Assembly (NCBI GenBank): GCA_964391765.1
Contig: CAYMNG010000025.1
Coordinates: forward strand, 1-24,633
Source of the DNA: UBA10649 sp964391765
GTDB lineage: Bacteria; Actinomycetota; Actinomycetes; S36-B12
Reading direction: 5' to 3'
Length of the DNA stretch: 24,633 nt
The first letter of the stretch is position 1. Each line of letters opens with the position of its first letter. The position numbers and the translations under genes are program-made. Positions 1-6,876 of the stretch are shown here, piece by piece. The notes under the pieces are model-generated. The model saw only the letters and a program-made list of their open reading frames with translations. It was not told the origin of the DNA and searched no databases.

Positions 1-162
1 GGCGACGAACTCCACGTCACGCACGTGGTAGTCGCCGAACTGCACGTGCATCAGGCCCGGCACGAAGTCGGCCGGGTCGGCGTTCTTGTAGTACTCAACG
101 CCCTGCACGAGCGACGAGGCGCAGTTGCCCACGCCCACGATGGCTACGCGAACCGAACCCAT
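1..162 (-). CDS. ino1: myo-inositol-3-phosphate synthase, N-terminal part (cut by window edge)
   Basis: This is the first 54 codons of an inositol-1-phosphate synthase, which converts glucose-6-phosphate to inositol-3-phosphate in the cytoplasm with NAD. In actinobacteria the product feeds phosphatidylinositol, mannosylated lipids and mycothiol. The start reads MGSVRVAIVGVGNCASSLVQ, the Rossmann dinucleotide-binding loop (GxGNCASS) typical of the actinobacterial family, followed by a segment with YYKNAD and GDYHV. The ATG at 162 overlaps the TAA stop of the upstream padR gene by one base (TAATG), so the two are probably translationally coupled. The rest of the gene lies left of the window. 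Adjacent padR–ino1 matches the M. tuberculosis order Rv0047c–Rv0046c. Confidence 0.93.
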   Translation of the reverse strand, partial: MGSVRVAIVGVGNCASSLVQGVEYYKNADPADFVPGLMHVQFGDYHVRDVEFVA

Positions 163-810
163 TACTTCTCCTTGGTGGTGATGGTCGTGCCGGTGATGGT
201 GGTTGACGTCCGTTCGGCGCTGATCAGTTCGTTCAGCCAGCGCACCTCGCGCTCGGCGCCGTCCAGGCCGTGTTGCTGGAGCTTGAGGGTGTAGGCGCCG
301 CGGCGCTCGAGCTGTTCCGGGACCNNNNNNNNNNAGGGTGTAGGCGTCGGCGCGTTCGCGGCCGCGGGACAGCGACTCGCGCAGGGTCTCCACGCGCTCC
401 TCGAGCCGGGACTTACGCCCTTCGAGGATGCGCAGGCGCACCCGCGCCTCGGTGCTGCCGAAGAAGGCCAGATGGGCGGCGAACCCCTCGTCCTCCCACG
501 CCTCGGGGCCGGGCTGGTTGGCCCAGTCGCTGAACTCGTCCTTGCCGTCCGCGGTGAGGGAGTACACGACGCGCGCACGTCGGCCGGCCAGTGGCGGTGC
601 CGCCGACTCGGTCGCCGGGGTGAGGTCGACCTCGTCGATCAGGCCCTTGGCCTGTAGCCGCCGAAGGCAGGGGTACAGCGAGCCGTAGGACAGTGCGCGG
701 AACGGTCCGAGGACGGTGGCCAGTCGCTTGCGCAGTTCGTAGCCGTGCAGTTCGCCGTCGCCGAGGACGCCGAGTACGGCGAACTCCAGGACGTCGCGAC
801 GACTGGTCAT
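162..810 (-). CDS. PadR-family transcriptional regulator (interrupted by a scaffold gap)
   Basis: The protein starts MTSRRDVLEFAVLGVLGDGE with the PadR winged helix (residues about 5-85: LHGYELRKRL, FRALSYGSLYPCLRRL) and ends in a helical dimerisation part containing HGLDGAEREVRWLNELI. PadR proteins are usually DNA-binding repressors that regulate their own gene. The frame is not continuous as deposited because of ten Ns at 325-334. The 12 bases at 286-297 and at 335-346 are identical. Removing one copy (49 bases) puts both halves in one frame and gives a 199-aa protein with a normal junction (ADAYTLKLQQHG). I therefore regard the gene as intact. The ATG at 810 abuts a perfect palindrome (811-845). 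Downstream, ino1 overlaps by one base. Confidence 0.88.
325..334. other. assembly gap (10 N) inside padR with duplicated flanks
   Basis: The ten Ns are a scaffold placeholder. The left flank (286-324) and the right flank (335 onward) are alternative versions of the same padR segment: both contain AGGGTGTAGGCG and remain alignable beyond it. On the coding strand one encodes PEQLERRGAYTL and the other SRGRERADAYTL. The true distance is therefore probably negative (overlapping contig ends from slightly different genomes). Collapsing the repeat removes 49 bases and restores the reading frame. Confidence 0.85.
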
Positions 811-845
811 GCGGGTAGTTATATCAACTCGATATAACTACCCGC
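811..845. promoter_or_regulatory. Perfect palindrome: likely PadR operator and leaderless promoter
   Basis: Arms GCGGGTAGTTATATC (811-825) and GATATAACTACCCGC (831-845) are perfect inverted repeats around a 5-base centre (AACTC). On the minus strand the palindrome ends one base before the padR ATG, with TATAAC seven bases upstream of the ATG. That is the spacing of a leaderless actinobacterial promoter. The same -10-like hexamer occurs on the plus strand (833-838), facing the lasso B2 gene. Autorepression by PadR is inferred from family behaviour and position. Confidence 0.75.
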
Positions 846-910
846 AAGCGGGGCCGGTGACGGACCGGACGACGCGCTGTCGCGACGGGTGCCGGGACTA
901 CCGTGGTCGG

Positions 911-1381
911 GTGCCCGCCCGACGACTGCGCCGCGGTCCGGGCGCCTGGCTGCTGGCCGGCACCGCGTGGCTGCTGCTGGGGACGATGCGCGCGCTGCTC
1001 GTGTTCGTCCCGTTCAAGCGGACGATGGCGCTGTTGGGGATGCGCATCGTCCCGCCGGCGGACGTGCTCGTCGCGGCCGTGCCGGTCGACCCCGATGACC
1101 CGGGGCTGGGTCGGGTGCCGTGGGCGATCACGGCCGCGATGCGCCGGACCCCGTGGGAGAGCAAGTGCCTGGCCCAGGCCCTGGCCGGGTCGGTCATGCT
1201 GCGAGCCGGTGGCGAACCGTCCCGGGTCTACTTCGGCGTCCGGCCGGCGGACCCGGGGCAGGACCGCGCGATGACCGCGCACGCCTGGCTGGTGAGTCGG
1301 GGCCGCATCCTCACCGGCGCCGACGGCCACGAGGAGTACACGGTCGTCGCCGCGTACGCGGCCGGTCGGACCAGCGACTGA
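911..1381 (+). CDS. Lasso peptide leader peptidase, B2 protein (transglutaminase-like, McjB C-terminal family)
   Basis: A B2 protein is the cysteine protease that removes the leader from a lasso-peptide precursor, working with a B1 leader-binding protein. From the GTG at 911 the product is 156 aa. A hydrophobic stretch (about 13-34) is followed by the family pattern PWESKCLAQALAG with Cys86 as nucleophile, RVYFGV, and AHAWL with His124. A downstream Asp (138, in LTGADG) probably completes the triad. The frame stays open up to 809, and a GTG at 857 is an alternative start. I prefer 911 because the resulting length fits the family. The gene converges on the PqqD-like gene with 15 bases between stops. 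It is separated by strand from the rest of the lasso genes and faces the PadR palindrome. Confidence 0.88.
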   Translation: MPARRLRRGPGAWLLAGTAWLLLGTMRALLVFVPFKRTMALLGMRIVPPADVLVAAVPVDPDDPGLGRVPWAITAAMRRTPWESKCLAQALAGSVMLRAGGEPSRVYFGVRPADPGQDRAMTAHAWLVSRGRILTGADGHEEYTVVAAYAAGRTSD

Positions 1382-1396
1382 TCCGCGTCGTCGGCG

Positions 1397-1687
1397 TCAG
1401 GTGACGGTGACCAGGCCGGCGTCGCGCAACTGCCCGACGAAGGCCAGTACCTCGGCGGCGCAGGTGTCGTGGTCGACGTCGTACCGCTCGACGAGCGACG
1501 AGCAGACGTCGCCCAGCCGGGCCGGCTCGGCGATCGCCGCCCAGATCCGGGCCGCGACGGGATCCAGTCCGTAGTAGGTGCCCTTGTCGACGTCCATCAT
1601 CACCAACTCGCCGTCGACCTCGCTCGACATCAGCGACCCGTGCGCGACGACGACGCTGTCCAGCGTCACCGGACCTGCCTGGCTCAT
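1397..1687 (-). CDS. PqqD-like RiPP recognition protein (lasso B1)
   Basis: This 96-aa protein has the PqqD fold signature: an N-terminal strand region (GELVMMDVDKGTYYGLDPVA, residues about 26-45), then IWAAIAEP, SLVERYDVD, and a C-terminal helix ending VGQLRDAGLVTV. PqqD-like RRE proteins bind the leader peptide and present it to the protease and cyclase. In lasso clusters this is the separate B1 protein that partners B2. The ATG at 1687 overlaps the TGA of the upstream ATP-grasp gene (ATGA), indicating translational coupling. The leader motif it would bind is WxTP in all three precursors here, in place of the common YxxP. Confidence 0.9.
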   Translation of the reverse strand: MSQAGPVTLDSVVVAHGSLMSSEVDGELVMMDVDKGTYYGLDPVAARIWAAIAEPARLGDVCSSLVERYDVDHDTCAAEVLAFVGQLRDAGLVTVT

Positions 1688-2868
1688 GCTCTCCTCCTGG
1701 CTGGGGCGACGACCGCACGGACGCCCGCGCGGGCAACGCTAGTCGCCGTCGTGAGGACCTCGCTTCGTTCCACGGCGTTGACGCGCCGGTCGCGATGGTT
1801 GCGCGTGGCCCACGTTCCCGGTGCCCGCAGCAGCCACGGCGTCAACGCGCCCGGGTCACCTGCGCGCAGGCCATGGACGAGCTCGCGCGGGTACAGCCGG
1901 ATCGTGCGCGGGAGGTCGACGCCGGGTACGGGGTGGGTGGGTGGCCCGGGCGGCCCGGACGGCTCGGGTGCCTCGGTCGACGCGGCGAGGAGGCGACCCC
2001 AGAAGACCCCCAACCGTGGTCCGAACTGGTGCCAGGCGTTCGCGCGGAGGTCGGCCTCCACGAGCAGGTGTTGCCCGTCCGCGGTACGCATGAACGTGCA
2101 GTTGGCGAACCCGTGCGCCTCGACCGCATCGGCAAATCGTTCGAGCGTGTCGACGAAGTCCAGGGACGGCGGTGCCACGAACCGGCGGGCGAGATGCCGG
2201 CCGAACCGCTCCTCGCGGTTGATGCTGACGGAGTACTGCCAGCCCAGCAGCCGGCCGTGACCGAAGAGGGCCTCGACAGCAATCTCGCGACCCTCGACGA
2301 ACTCTTGCAGCAGCACCGGGAACCAGTGTGCTGGGACGCAGTCGGCGGTCACGTCCGCCGGATCGGCGAACGGGCGAAGGCGGTCCGATCCGCCGCCCCG
2401 CTCCCCCTTGAGCAGCAGCGGTCCGGCGAACGTCGCGGCCGCGGGCACGAGGCCGGCCGGATCGGCGACGACGACCGAACGCGGCGCGGGCAGTCGCAGC
2501 TCCTTCGCCAGCTCGGCCAGGCCGGTCTTGGAGCCCAGAATCGCCAGACCGCGCTCGCGACGGACCGGCAGGACTCGCGTCTTCACCGCCAGGGGGATTG
2601 AGCTGCGGGCCGTTCGGATGAGGTCCATGTCGTTGCCCCACAGCACCCACTCGGGGAGTGTGTGCAGGGCATCCGGGTGCCGGACGGCCGCACGGACGAA
2701 GGCGCGCGCGTCACCGGGCGGGCCGAGGACGACCCGCCGGGCGCCCGGCGGGTGCAAGGTGACGTCGGGCGGGCACACGACCACCGTGACGACGGCGGGT
2801 TCGAGGACCTCGACCAGGCGGCGCACCAGCGCGTCGTCGGAAACGATGACGGCGACCTCGACCGCCAC
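1684..2868 (-). CDS. ATP-grasp enzyme in the lasso cluster
   Basis: A 394-aa ATP-grasp protein of unknown substrate. The central part shows Lys154 followed by the glycine-rich loop GERGGGSDR (155-163), the adenine-contact segment LLQEFVEGREIAVEALFG (187-204) and the metal-binding segment VEADLRANAWH (Glu271, Asn277). ATP-grasp enzymes activate a carboxylate as acyl phosphate and join it to an amine, thiol or alcohol. The gene lies between the 40-aa precursor (12 bases upstream) and the PqqD-like gene (ATGA overlap), so it is probably made with them. It could ligate an amino acid to the peptide or close an extra bond, as graspetide enzymes do, but the sequence does not decide this. The start is GTG at 2868 with a weak ribosome binding site. 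The C-terminal about 80 residues, after a Pro-rich linker, resemble nothing I recognise. Confidence 0.82.
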   Translation of the reverse strand: MAVEVAVIVSDDALVRRLVEVLEPAVVTVVVCPPDVTLHPPGARRVVLGPPGDARAFVRAAVRHPDALHTLPEWVLWGNDMDLIRTARSSIPLAVKTRVLPVRRERGLAILGSKTGLAELAKELRLPAPRSVVVADPAGLVPAAATFAGPLLLKGERGGGSDRLRPFADPADVTADCVPAHWFPVLLQEFVEGREIAVEALFGHGRLLGWQYSVSINREERFGRHLARRFVAPPSLDFVDTLERFADAVEAHGFANCTFMRTADGQHLLVEADLRANAWHQFGPRLGVFWGRLLAASTEAPEPSGPPGPPTHPVPGVDLPRTIRLYPRELVHGLRAGDPGALTPWLLRAPGTWATRNHRDRRVNAVERSEVLTTATSVARAGVRAVVAPARRRA

Positions 2869-2880
2869 GCCGGACGTCGG

Positions 2881-3003
2881 TTAGACCACGGGGTACGTGT
2901 GGTTCGCGCCGTCGGCCCCGGAGCCGACCTTGATGGCGGCGGTGTCCAGGCTCACGTCGAGGGTCGTCAGGTGCGGCGTCTGCCAGGGCTGGGTCTGTTC
3001 CAT
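2881..3003 (-). CDS. Lasso peptide precursor A1 (40 aa)
   Basis: A short gene encoding a leader of about 22 residues and an 18-residue core. The leader contains W7-Q-T-P10-x-L12, then L15-D-V-S18 and D20-T21. This matches the two precursors at 6892 and 7074 position for position and resembles the paeninodin-type leader. With the conserved leader Thr at -2 (T21), the core would be AIKVGSGADGANHTYPVV. Its ninth residue is Asp, the right distance for an Ala1–Asp9 macrolactam. The tail holds Tyr37 and Thr36, and no C-terminal Ser. The gene sits between sulfotransferase and ATP-grasp genes on the same strand. Core boundaries are inferred. Confidence 0.78.
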   Translation of the reverse strand: MEQTQPWQTPHLTTLDVSLDTAAIKVGSGADGANHTYPVV

Positions 3004-3022
3004 CCGTCCACGGTATACCCGT

Positions 3023-3079
3023 CGACCTTGAGGTTCGGACGGGTTCCCGGACGAAACACGCGGTACAACCTCAAGGTCG
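3023..3079. terminator. Inverted repeat between sulfotransferase gene and precursor A1
   Basis: Arms CGACCTTGAGGTT (3023-3035) and AACCTCAAGGTCG (3067-3079) are a perfect 13-bp inverted repeat with a 31-base loop. The right arm contains the sulfotransferase stop codon (3071-3073). No T-run follows. It may act as a partial terminator or as an mRNA-stabilising stem that separates expression of the upstream enzymes from the precursor. Confidence 0.55.
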
Positions 3080-3916
3080 GGGGAGGTAGCCGAGGCGGTC
3101 CATGACCGGCCCGTGCGCGTGCACGACGCGGGCGACCTGCTCGGCGGTGAGTTCGGTCCGCCAGCGGTCGACCTGACCGTGCCGGAAGAACGACGTGGCC
3201 GCCGCCGGCCGTTCCCGAAACGGCGTGGCGGCCTCGCTGCGCTGCAGGGTCGCGAAGTCCGTGCGGGCGATCGCGTCGGCGAGCAGGGCGTCGTCGACCT
3301 CGACCCCGCAGGCGCGCACGACCGCGGCGAAGCCGGCCTGCGGGTCCCGGCGCAGGTCCTCGTACCGCACGACGTGGACGGGCAGCTCTGGTTGGTCCAA
3401 CCAGCTCACGGTGTGCATGCTCCACGTGCCCAGCGGCTGGGGGAGCTGGGACTTCAGGCTCGTCGACTGCGGCGACAAGATCGTGTCCGGGTCGGCCATC
3501 ATGTCGATCGCCTCGTCGACCGACCGGGTCAGGTGGTGGGCGAACGACGGTGCCACCGCGAGCGGGTTGCGGACGATGAGGACGACCTGGCGCGTCGCGT
3601 CGGCCGGGAACAGCGACCGCCCCTGCCGGGTCCGCCGCCAGATGTCGTGGGTCTTCAGGAACAGCGGGTGCTCTGCCTCGGCGTCGAACGCCCGGTAGAC
3701 GTCGGCGCGGAGCTCGTCGATCTGCGCGGGCGCCAGGTCCGCGGACGCGAACCCGACGACCCGGTCGAAGAGCGTCCGGCTCGCGGAGTGCAGGCTGGCA
3801 TCGATGTCGTTGATGTCGACGGGGACGCCGGTACCGGCGAGGTAGGCGGTGAGCAGGGCGCGTAACCAGGTGTTGCCGGACTTCGGGTAGGACGCCAGCC
3901 AGACGAGGTTCGCCAT
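3071..3916 (-). CDS. PAPS-dependent sulfotransferase
   Basis: A 281-aa sulfotransferase. The 5'-phosphosulfate loop is ASYPKSGNTWLR (residues 8-19), and the 3'-phosphate-binding segment is VLIVRNPLAVAPSFAHH in the middle of the protein. The C-terminal FFRHGQVDRWRTELT corresponds to the RKGxxGDW region of the family. It would move a sulfo group from PAPS to a hydroxyl (or amine). The ATG overlaps the stop of the kinase gene (TGATG), so it is co-expressed with the lasso enzymes and is a candidate tailoring enzyme. Precursors A1 and A2 each carry one Tyr near the C-terminus (Tyr37 of 40, Tyr36 of 37), which are possible acceptors. Precursor A3 has its Tyr at residue 23, at the core start. Confidence 0.88.
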   Translation of the reverse strand: MANLVWLASYPKSGNTWLRALLTAYLAGTGVPVDINDIDASLHSASRTLFDRVVGFASADLAPAQIDELRADVYRAFDAEAEHPLFLKTHDIWRRTRQGRSLFPADATRQVVLIVRNPLAVAPSFAHHLTRSVDEAIDMMADPDTILSPQSTSLKSQLPQPLGTWSMHTVSWLDQPELPVHVVRYEDLRRDPQAGFAAVVRACGVEVDDALLADAIARTDFATLQRSEAATPFRERPAAATSFFRHGQVDRWRTELTAEQVARVVHAHGPVMDRLGYLPRP

Positions 3917-4830
3917 CACACGCGCGTCGCGAGATCGGCCAGGATGAGGTCGACGATGCCGCTGTCGTGCACGGCGACGCCGTCCGGCCGTCGGACCCCG
4001 ACGACGGGGACGGCGTCGGCGATCGCGACCGCCCGGCGGAAGTGGATGCCGTGCAGCCCCATCCGCTTCACGGTCATCTTCTGCCACGTGTGGTCCAGGA
4101 CCGTGTTGAACTTCGCGGCCCGCTCGCGCGGTTCGAAGACGACGGTGCGGCCGTTGTGCGTGCCCAGGTGGTAGATGGCCGCCAGCCGGACCGGCGCGTC
4201 GACCCGGCCCCGGACGGGTACGACGAACTTCGCCAACTCCGGCCGGACGCGCTCGAGTCCGTCGGTGTTCCACCCGAGGGACTCGACGGAGTCCGCCCAC
4301 ATCTTCAGCGTCGTCGTGCCCGGTGCGACCGTCGGGTGGCCGTCGGCCGGGACCGACACCGCGGCCAGGTCGTCGCCGACCACGGGGAAGCCGCGGTCGA
4401 TGAACGCCCCCGTGAGGGTCGACTTGCCCGCGCCGGAGTGGCCGACGAACAGGACGGCCCCGTGATCGGTGACGATTCCGCTGCCGTGCAACGGAAGTAC
4501 TCCGCGCTGATGCAGCACGAACGCCGCACCCGGCCCCATTAGGAGGAGTCGCAGGGCCGATTCGGTGCAGCCCGGATGTCGTTGGACCTCGACCAGGCTC
4601 CCGTCGGAGACGCGCATGCGTGCGGTGTCGGGCAGCCCGTAGGTGATCGTCCCGCCCTCGACCGCGCGCAGCGGGCCGGCCCAGTCGGCGTGCCGGGTCG
4701 GCCGCGGGACGTCGCGCTCGACGATGACGACGTCGGCGTCGCCGGCCCGTGCCGGGTCGATCGTGCTGAAGACGGGGAACTCGAACGGGATCGCCCAGGT
4801 CAGGTCGAAGGCTCGATGCGTGGCGATCAT
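3916..4830 (-). CDS. HPr-kinase-like protein (lasso peptide kinase family)
   Basis: A 304-aa protein with the C-terminal HPr kinase domain: LHGSG (114-118), the P-loop GHSGAGKST (130-138) and GDDLA (152-156). It lacks the N-terminal domain of true HprK as far as I can see, and there is no PTS gene nearby. Homologues in lasso clusters (the paeninodin kinase type) phosphorylate the C-terminal Ser of the precursor. Here no precursor ends in Ser (they end in Val, Val and His), so the acceptor may be another Ser/Thr/Tyr. I chose the ATG at 4830 because AGGGAG lies eight bases before it and it follows the cyclase stop by 10 bases. An ATG at 4848 would overlap the cyclase. Confidence 0.85.
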   Translation of the reverse strand: MIATHRAFDLTWAIPFEFPVFSTIDPARAGDADVVIVERDVPRPTRHADWAGPLRAVEGGTITYGLPDTARMRVSDGSLVEVQRHPGCTESALRLLLMGPGAAFVLHQRGVLPLHGSGIVTDHGAVLFVGHSGAGKSTLTGAFIDRGFPVVGDDLAAVSVPADGHPTVAPGTTTLKMWADSVESLGWNTDGLERVRPELAKFVVPVRGRVDAPVRLAAIYHLGTHNGRTVVFEPRERAAKFNTVLDHTWQKMTVKRMGLHGIHFRRAVAIADAVPVVGVRRPDGVAVHDSGIVDLILADLATRV

Positions 4831-4840
4831 GGGCGGCTCC

Positions 4841-6709
4841 CTATCCATGCATCCGGGTGACCCACATCGACGCCATGATCCCGCGCAGCAGGACCGAACC
4901 GGCGCGATGGGTCGTCAGCGCGTCGGTCGAGGCCTGCGCGGCTCGCCACGCGGCTCGCAGACGATCGGTGGACACGTACTCCTCACCGGGGCCGCCGGCG
5001 ACCTCGTCGAGTGCGGCGTCGACCTCCGCGGCGCTGATCCGCAGGCGTTCGACCAGGTCTGCCGACTGGCGACCACGACTGCGATTGAGCCGGACCGGGT
5101 CGGGCAGGAGTCCGGTCATCGCCTGACGCAGGACCCAGCGGTCGATCGCGGCCGGCCCGCGGAAGAGCCGGTCGGGGATCGTGAACGTGTAGTCGACGAC
5201 GCGCACGTCGGCCGTCGGGTCGCGCACGTCGACGCCGGCGTGGGCGCAGTTGGCCGCCCACAGGTCGCCGATCCGGGTCGCGGTCGGCTGCAGGATCGCC
5301 ACGCGCTGGTCGATCGCACTCGCCCGCGGCCCCGACAGGTTGCCAGATCCCAGCGACGCGCCGATCCGCTCGGCCAGGTCGATCCGCGCGGCGAACGTCG
5401 GCTCGATCGCGGTGTGCGCGAAGGCGTCGCGGGCGAGGACGTGCGCGGTTCGCCGGCGGTGCGCGGCCACCGGCGCGAGGTGGCTGAGGGCGCCGCGAAG
5501 GCCTCGGTCACCGATCGCATGGCGCAGCGTCCGTCGACGCGAGCGGCCGGTCCAGCTGATCGTCGCGTTTCCGCACTGGCCGGTCAGGATCGTGCGGTGG
5601 CCGTTGTCGGCCGCGGTGATGAGAAGGTCGTGCAGCCAGAACGCGTTGCTGGCCGCGTGAATCGGCTGGCCGTGCACCGCCAGCGACGCCTCGATTCCCT
5701 GGATCGGAGAAATCCGCCGCGAGTCCAGGAGGTGATGCTCGGCGACTCCGGCGAATGTCGCGGTCGCCGTCGACAGGTCGGTCTCGTCGCCGAACCGCTC
5801 GGGTCCGACGGTGCCGGTCGTGTCCGCGATCGGCACGCTGGTGTACGCCGCGAGCGACCGCCCGGCGGCGAGCAGGGATCGGGCGGCCAGCGCGGTGACC
5901 GCGCCGGAGTCCAGGCCGCCGCTGAGGGTCGTCGCGACGTCCGTCGTGCTGCGCAGCCGCGACCGCGTCGCGGTGTCGAACACCGCGAGGAGTCCTTCGC
6001 CGGCCGCCGCGCTGGTCTGGGGTCCATGCGCCGCGTCGGTCGGCGGGAACCAGAACCGCGTCAGGTACTCGCGGTCGGCGGTGACGGTGAGGGTGTGCGC
6101 CGGCGGGATCCGCCGCACGTCTTGGTGGATCGTCGTCTGCGGATCGTCCCCGGCCCACGACACGATCGTGGCCGCGAGTCGGACCTCGTCGATGCGTGCG
6201 GGCACGCCGGCGGCGATGAGCGCCCGGGGGTCCGAGGCGAAGAGCACGACCCCCGCCGCACGGTCGACGTGATAGCACAACGCGGTGATGCCCGTCTGGT
6301 CGCGCGCGAGTACCAGCCGCTGGGCATCGCGGTGCCACGCGGCGAACGACCAGTCGCCGAGCAGGCGGGCGAACGCGTCCTCGCCCCAGGCGAGGTACGC
6401 GCGCAGCAGGATCGACGAGTCGGCCTCGGCCGGTGACCGGTGCCCGAGCGCGGCGAGCAGTTCGTCCCGGTTGTCCAGGCGGGCCGTCGCGGTGGCGACG
6501 AGGTCGCGTTCGACGACGACCCGGGGCATCTGGGAGTGCGCGTCCTCCGGTGTCTGCGCCCGCAGGACGTGACCGAACTCGGCGCCGCCGAACTGGACGC
6601 GCGCGGCCGGCGTGTCGCCCCACGGGCGCATCGTCGCGGCCATCGCGGTGCCGGCGGCGGTGTCGGCGGTGTCCGTCCCGAACCGGACGGCGCCGAAGAC
6701 CCCGCTCAC
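4841..6709 (-). CDS. Lasso cyclase, asparagine-synthetase-like (lasso C protein)
   Basis: A 622-aa class B asparagine synthetase homologue. The N-terminal glutaminase-like domain begins MSGVFGAVRFG: the Cys2 nucleophile of true glutaminases is Ser here, so it cannot hydrolyse glutamine in the usual way. Segments LDNRDELLAALG, DSSILLRAYLAWGED, LLGDWSFAAWHRD and LVLARDQTG are typical of the domain. The ATP-pyrophosphatase loop SGGLDSG is at residues 263-269. In lasso clusters such proteins adenylate the Asp/Glu side chain and close the ring on the core's N-terminus. The frame is open up to 6919, but I chose GTG 6709 because TAGGG lies eight bases before it and the family starts there. It is the first gene of the minus-strand unit and divergent from precursors A2 and A3. 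Confidence 0.9.
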   Translation of the reverse strand: MSGVFGAVRFGTDTADTAAGTAMAATMRPWGDTPAARVQFGGAEFGHVLRAQTPEDAHSQMPRVVVERDLVATATARLDNRDELLAALGHRSPAEADSSILLRAYLAWGEDAFARLLGDWSFAAWHRDAQRLVLARDQTGITALCYHVDRAAGVVLFASDPRALIAAGVPARIDEVRLAATIVSWAGDDPQTTIHQDVRRIPPAHTLTVTADREYLTRFWFPPTDAAHGPQTSAAAGEGLLAVFDTATRSRLRSTTDVATTLSGGLDSGAVTALAARSLLAAGRSLAAYTSVPIADTTGTVGPERFGDETDLSTATATFAGVAEHHLLDSRRISPIQGIEASLAVHGQPIHAASNAFWLHDLLITAADNGHRTILTGQCGNATISWTGRSRRRTLRHAIGDRGLRGALSHLAPVAAHRRRTAHVLARDAFAHTAIEPTFAARIDLAERIGASLGSGNLSGPRASAIDQRVAILQPTATRIGDLWAANCAHAGVDVRDPTADVRVVDYTFTIPDRLFRGPAAIDRWVLRQAMTGLLPDPVRLNRSRGRQSADLVERLRISAAEVDAALDEVAGGPGEEYVSTDRLRAAWRAAQASTDALTTHRAGSVLLRGIMASMWVTRMHG

Positions 6710-6876
6710 CGCCCGCACCCTACGGCAGGCGTGCGCCGCAGCGGCCGCAGATCGCACGGCCGTCGCGTTCGGGGGGCGGCGCGGTGCAGCGGCGAACACG
6801 GTCGATCGGCGGTTTTTGCGTGCGCAGAGTGCCGCTTGGGCGGTAGGTTGCCGCGTGGCGGTTCCGGCTGCCATGA

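Noticed and set aside
809..910. Upstream extension of the B2 gene to 809
   Set aside because: The frame is open but runs through the PadR palindrome, and the extra residues do not look like the family. GTG 911 gives a normal length.
2881..3003. Precursor A1 as a spurious short ORF
   Set aside because: Its leader aligns without gaps to the two other precursors at eight key positions and it sits between lasso genes, so chance is unlikely.
5508..6623. Long Arg/Gly-rich open frames within the cyclase, ponA1, GT87 and alr genes
   Set aside because: They are shifted-frame shadows in very GC-rich coding DNA, with no domain pattern and biased Arg/Ala/Pro content.
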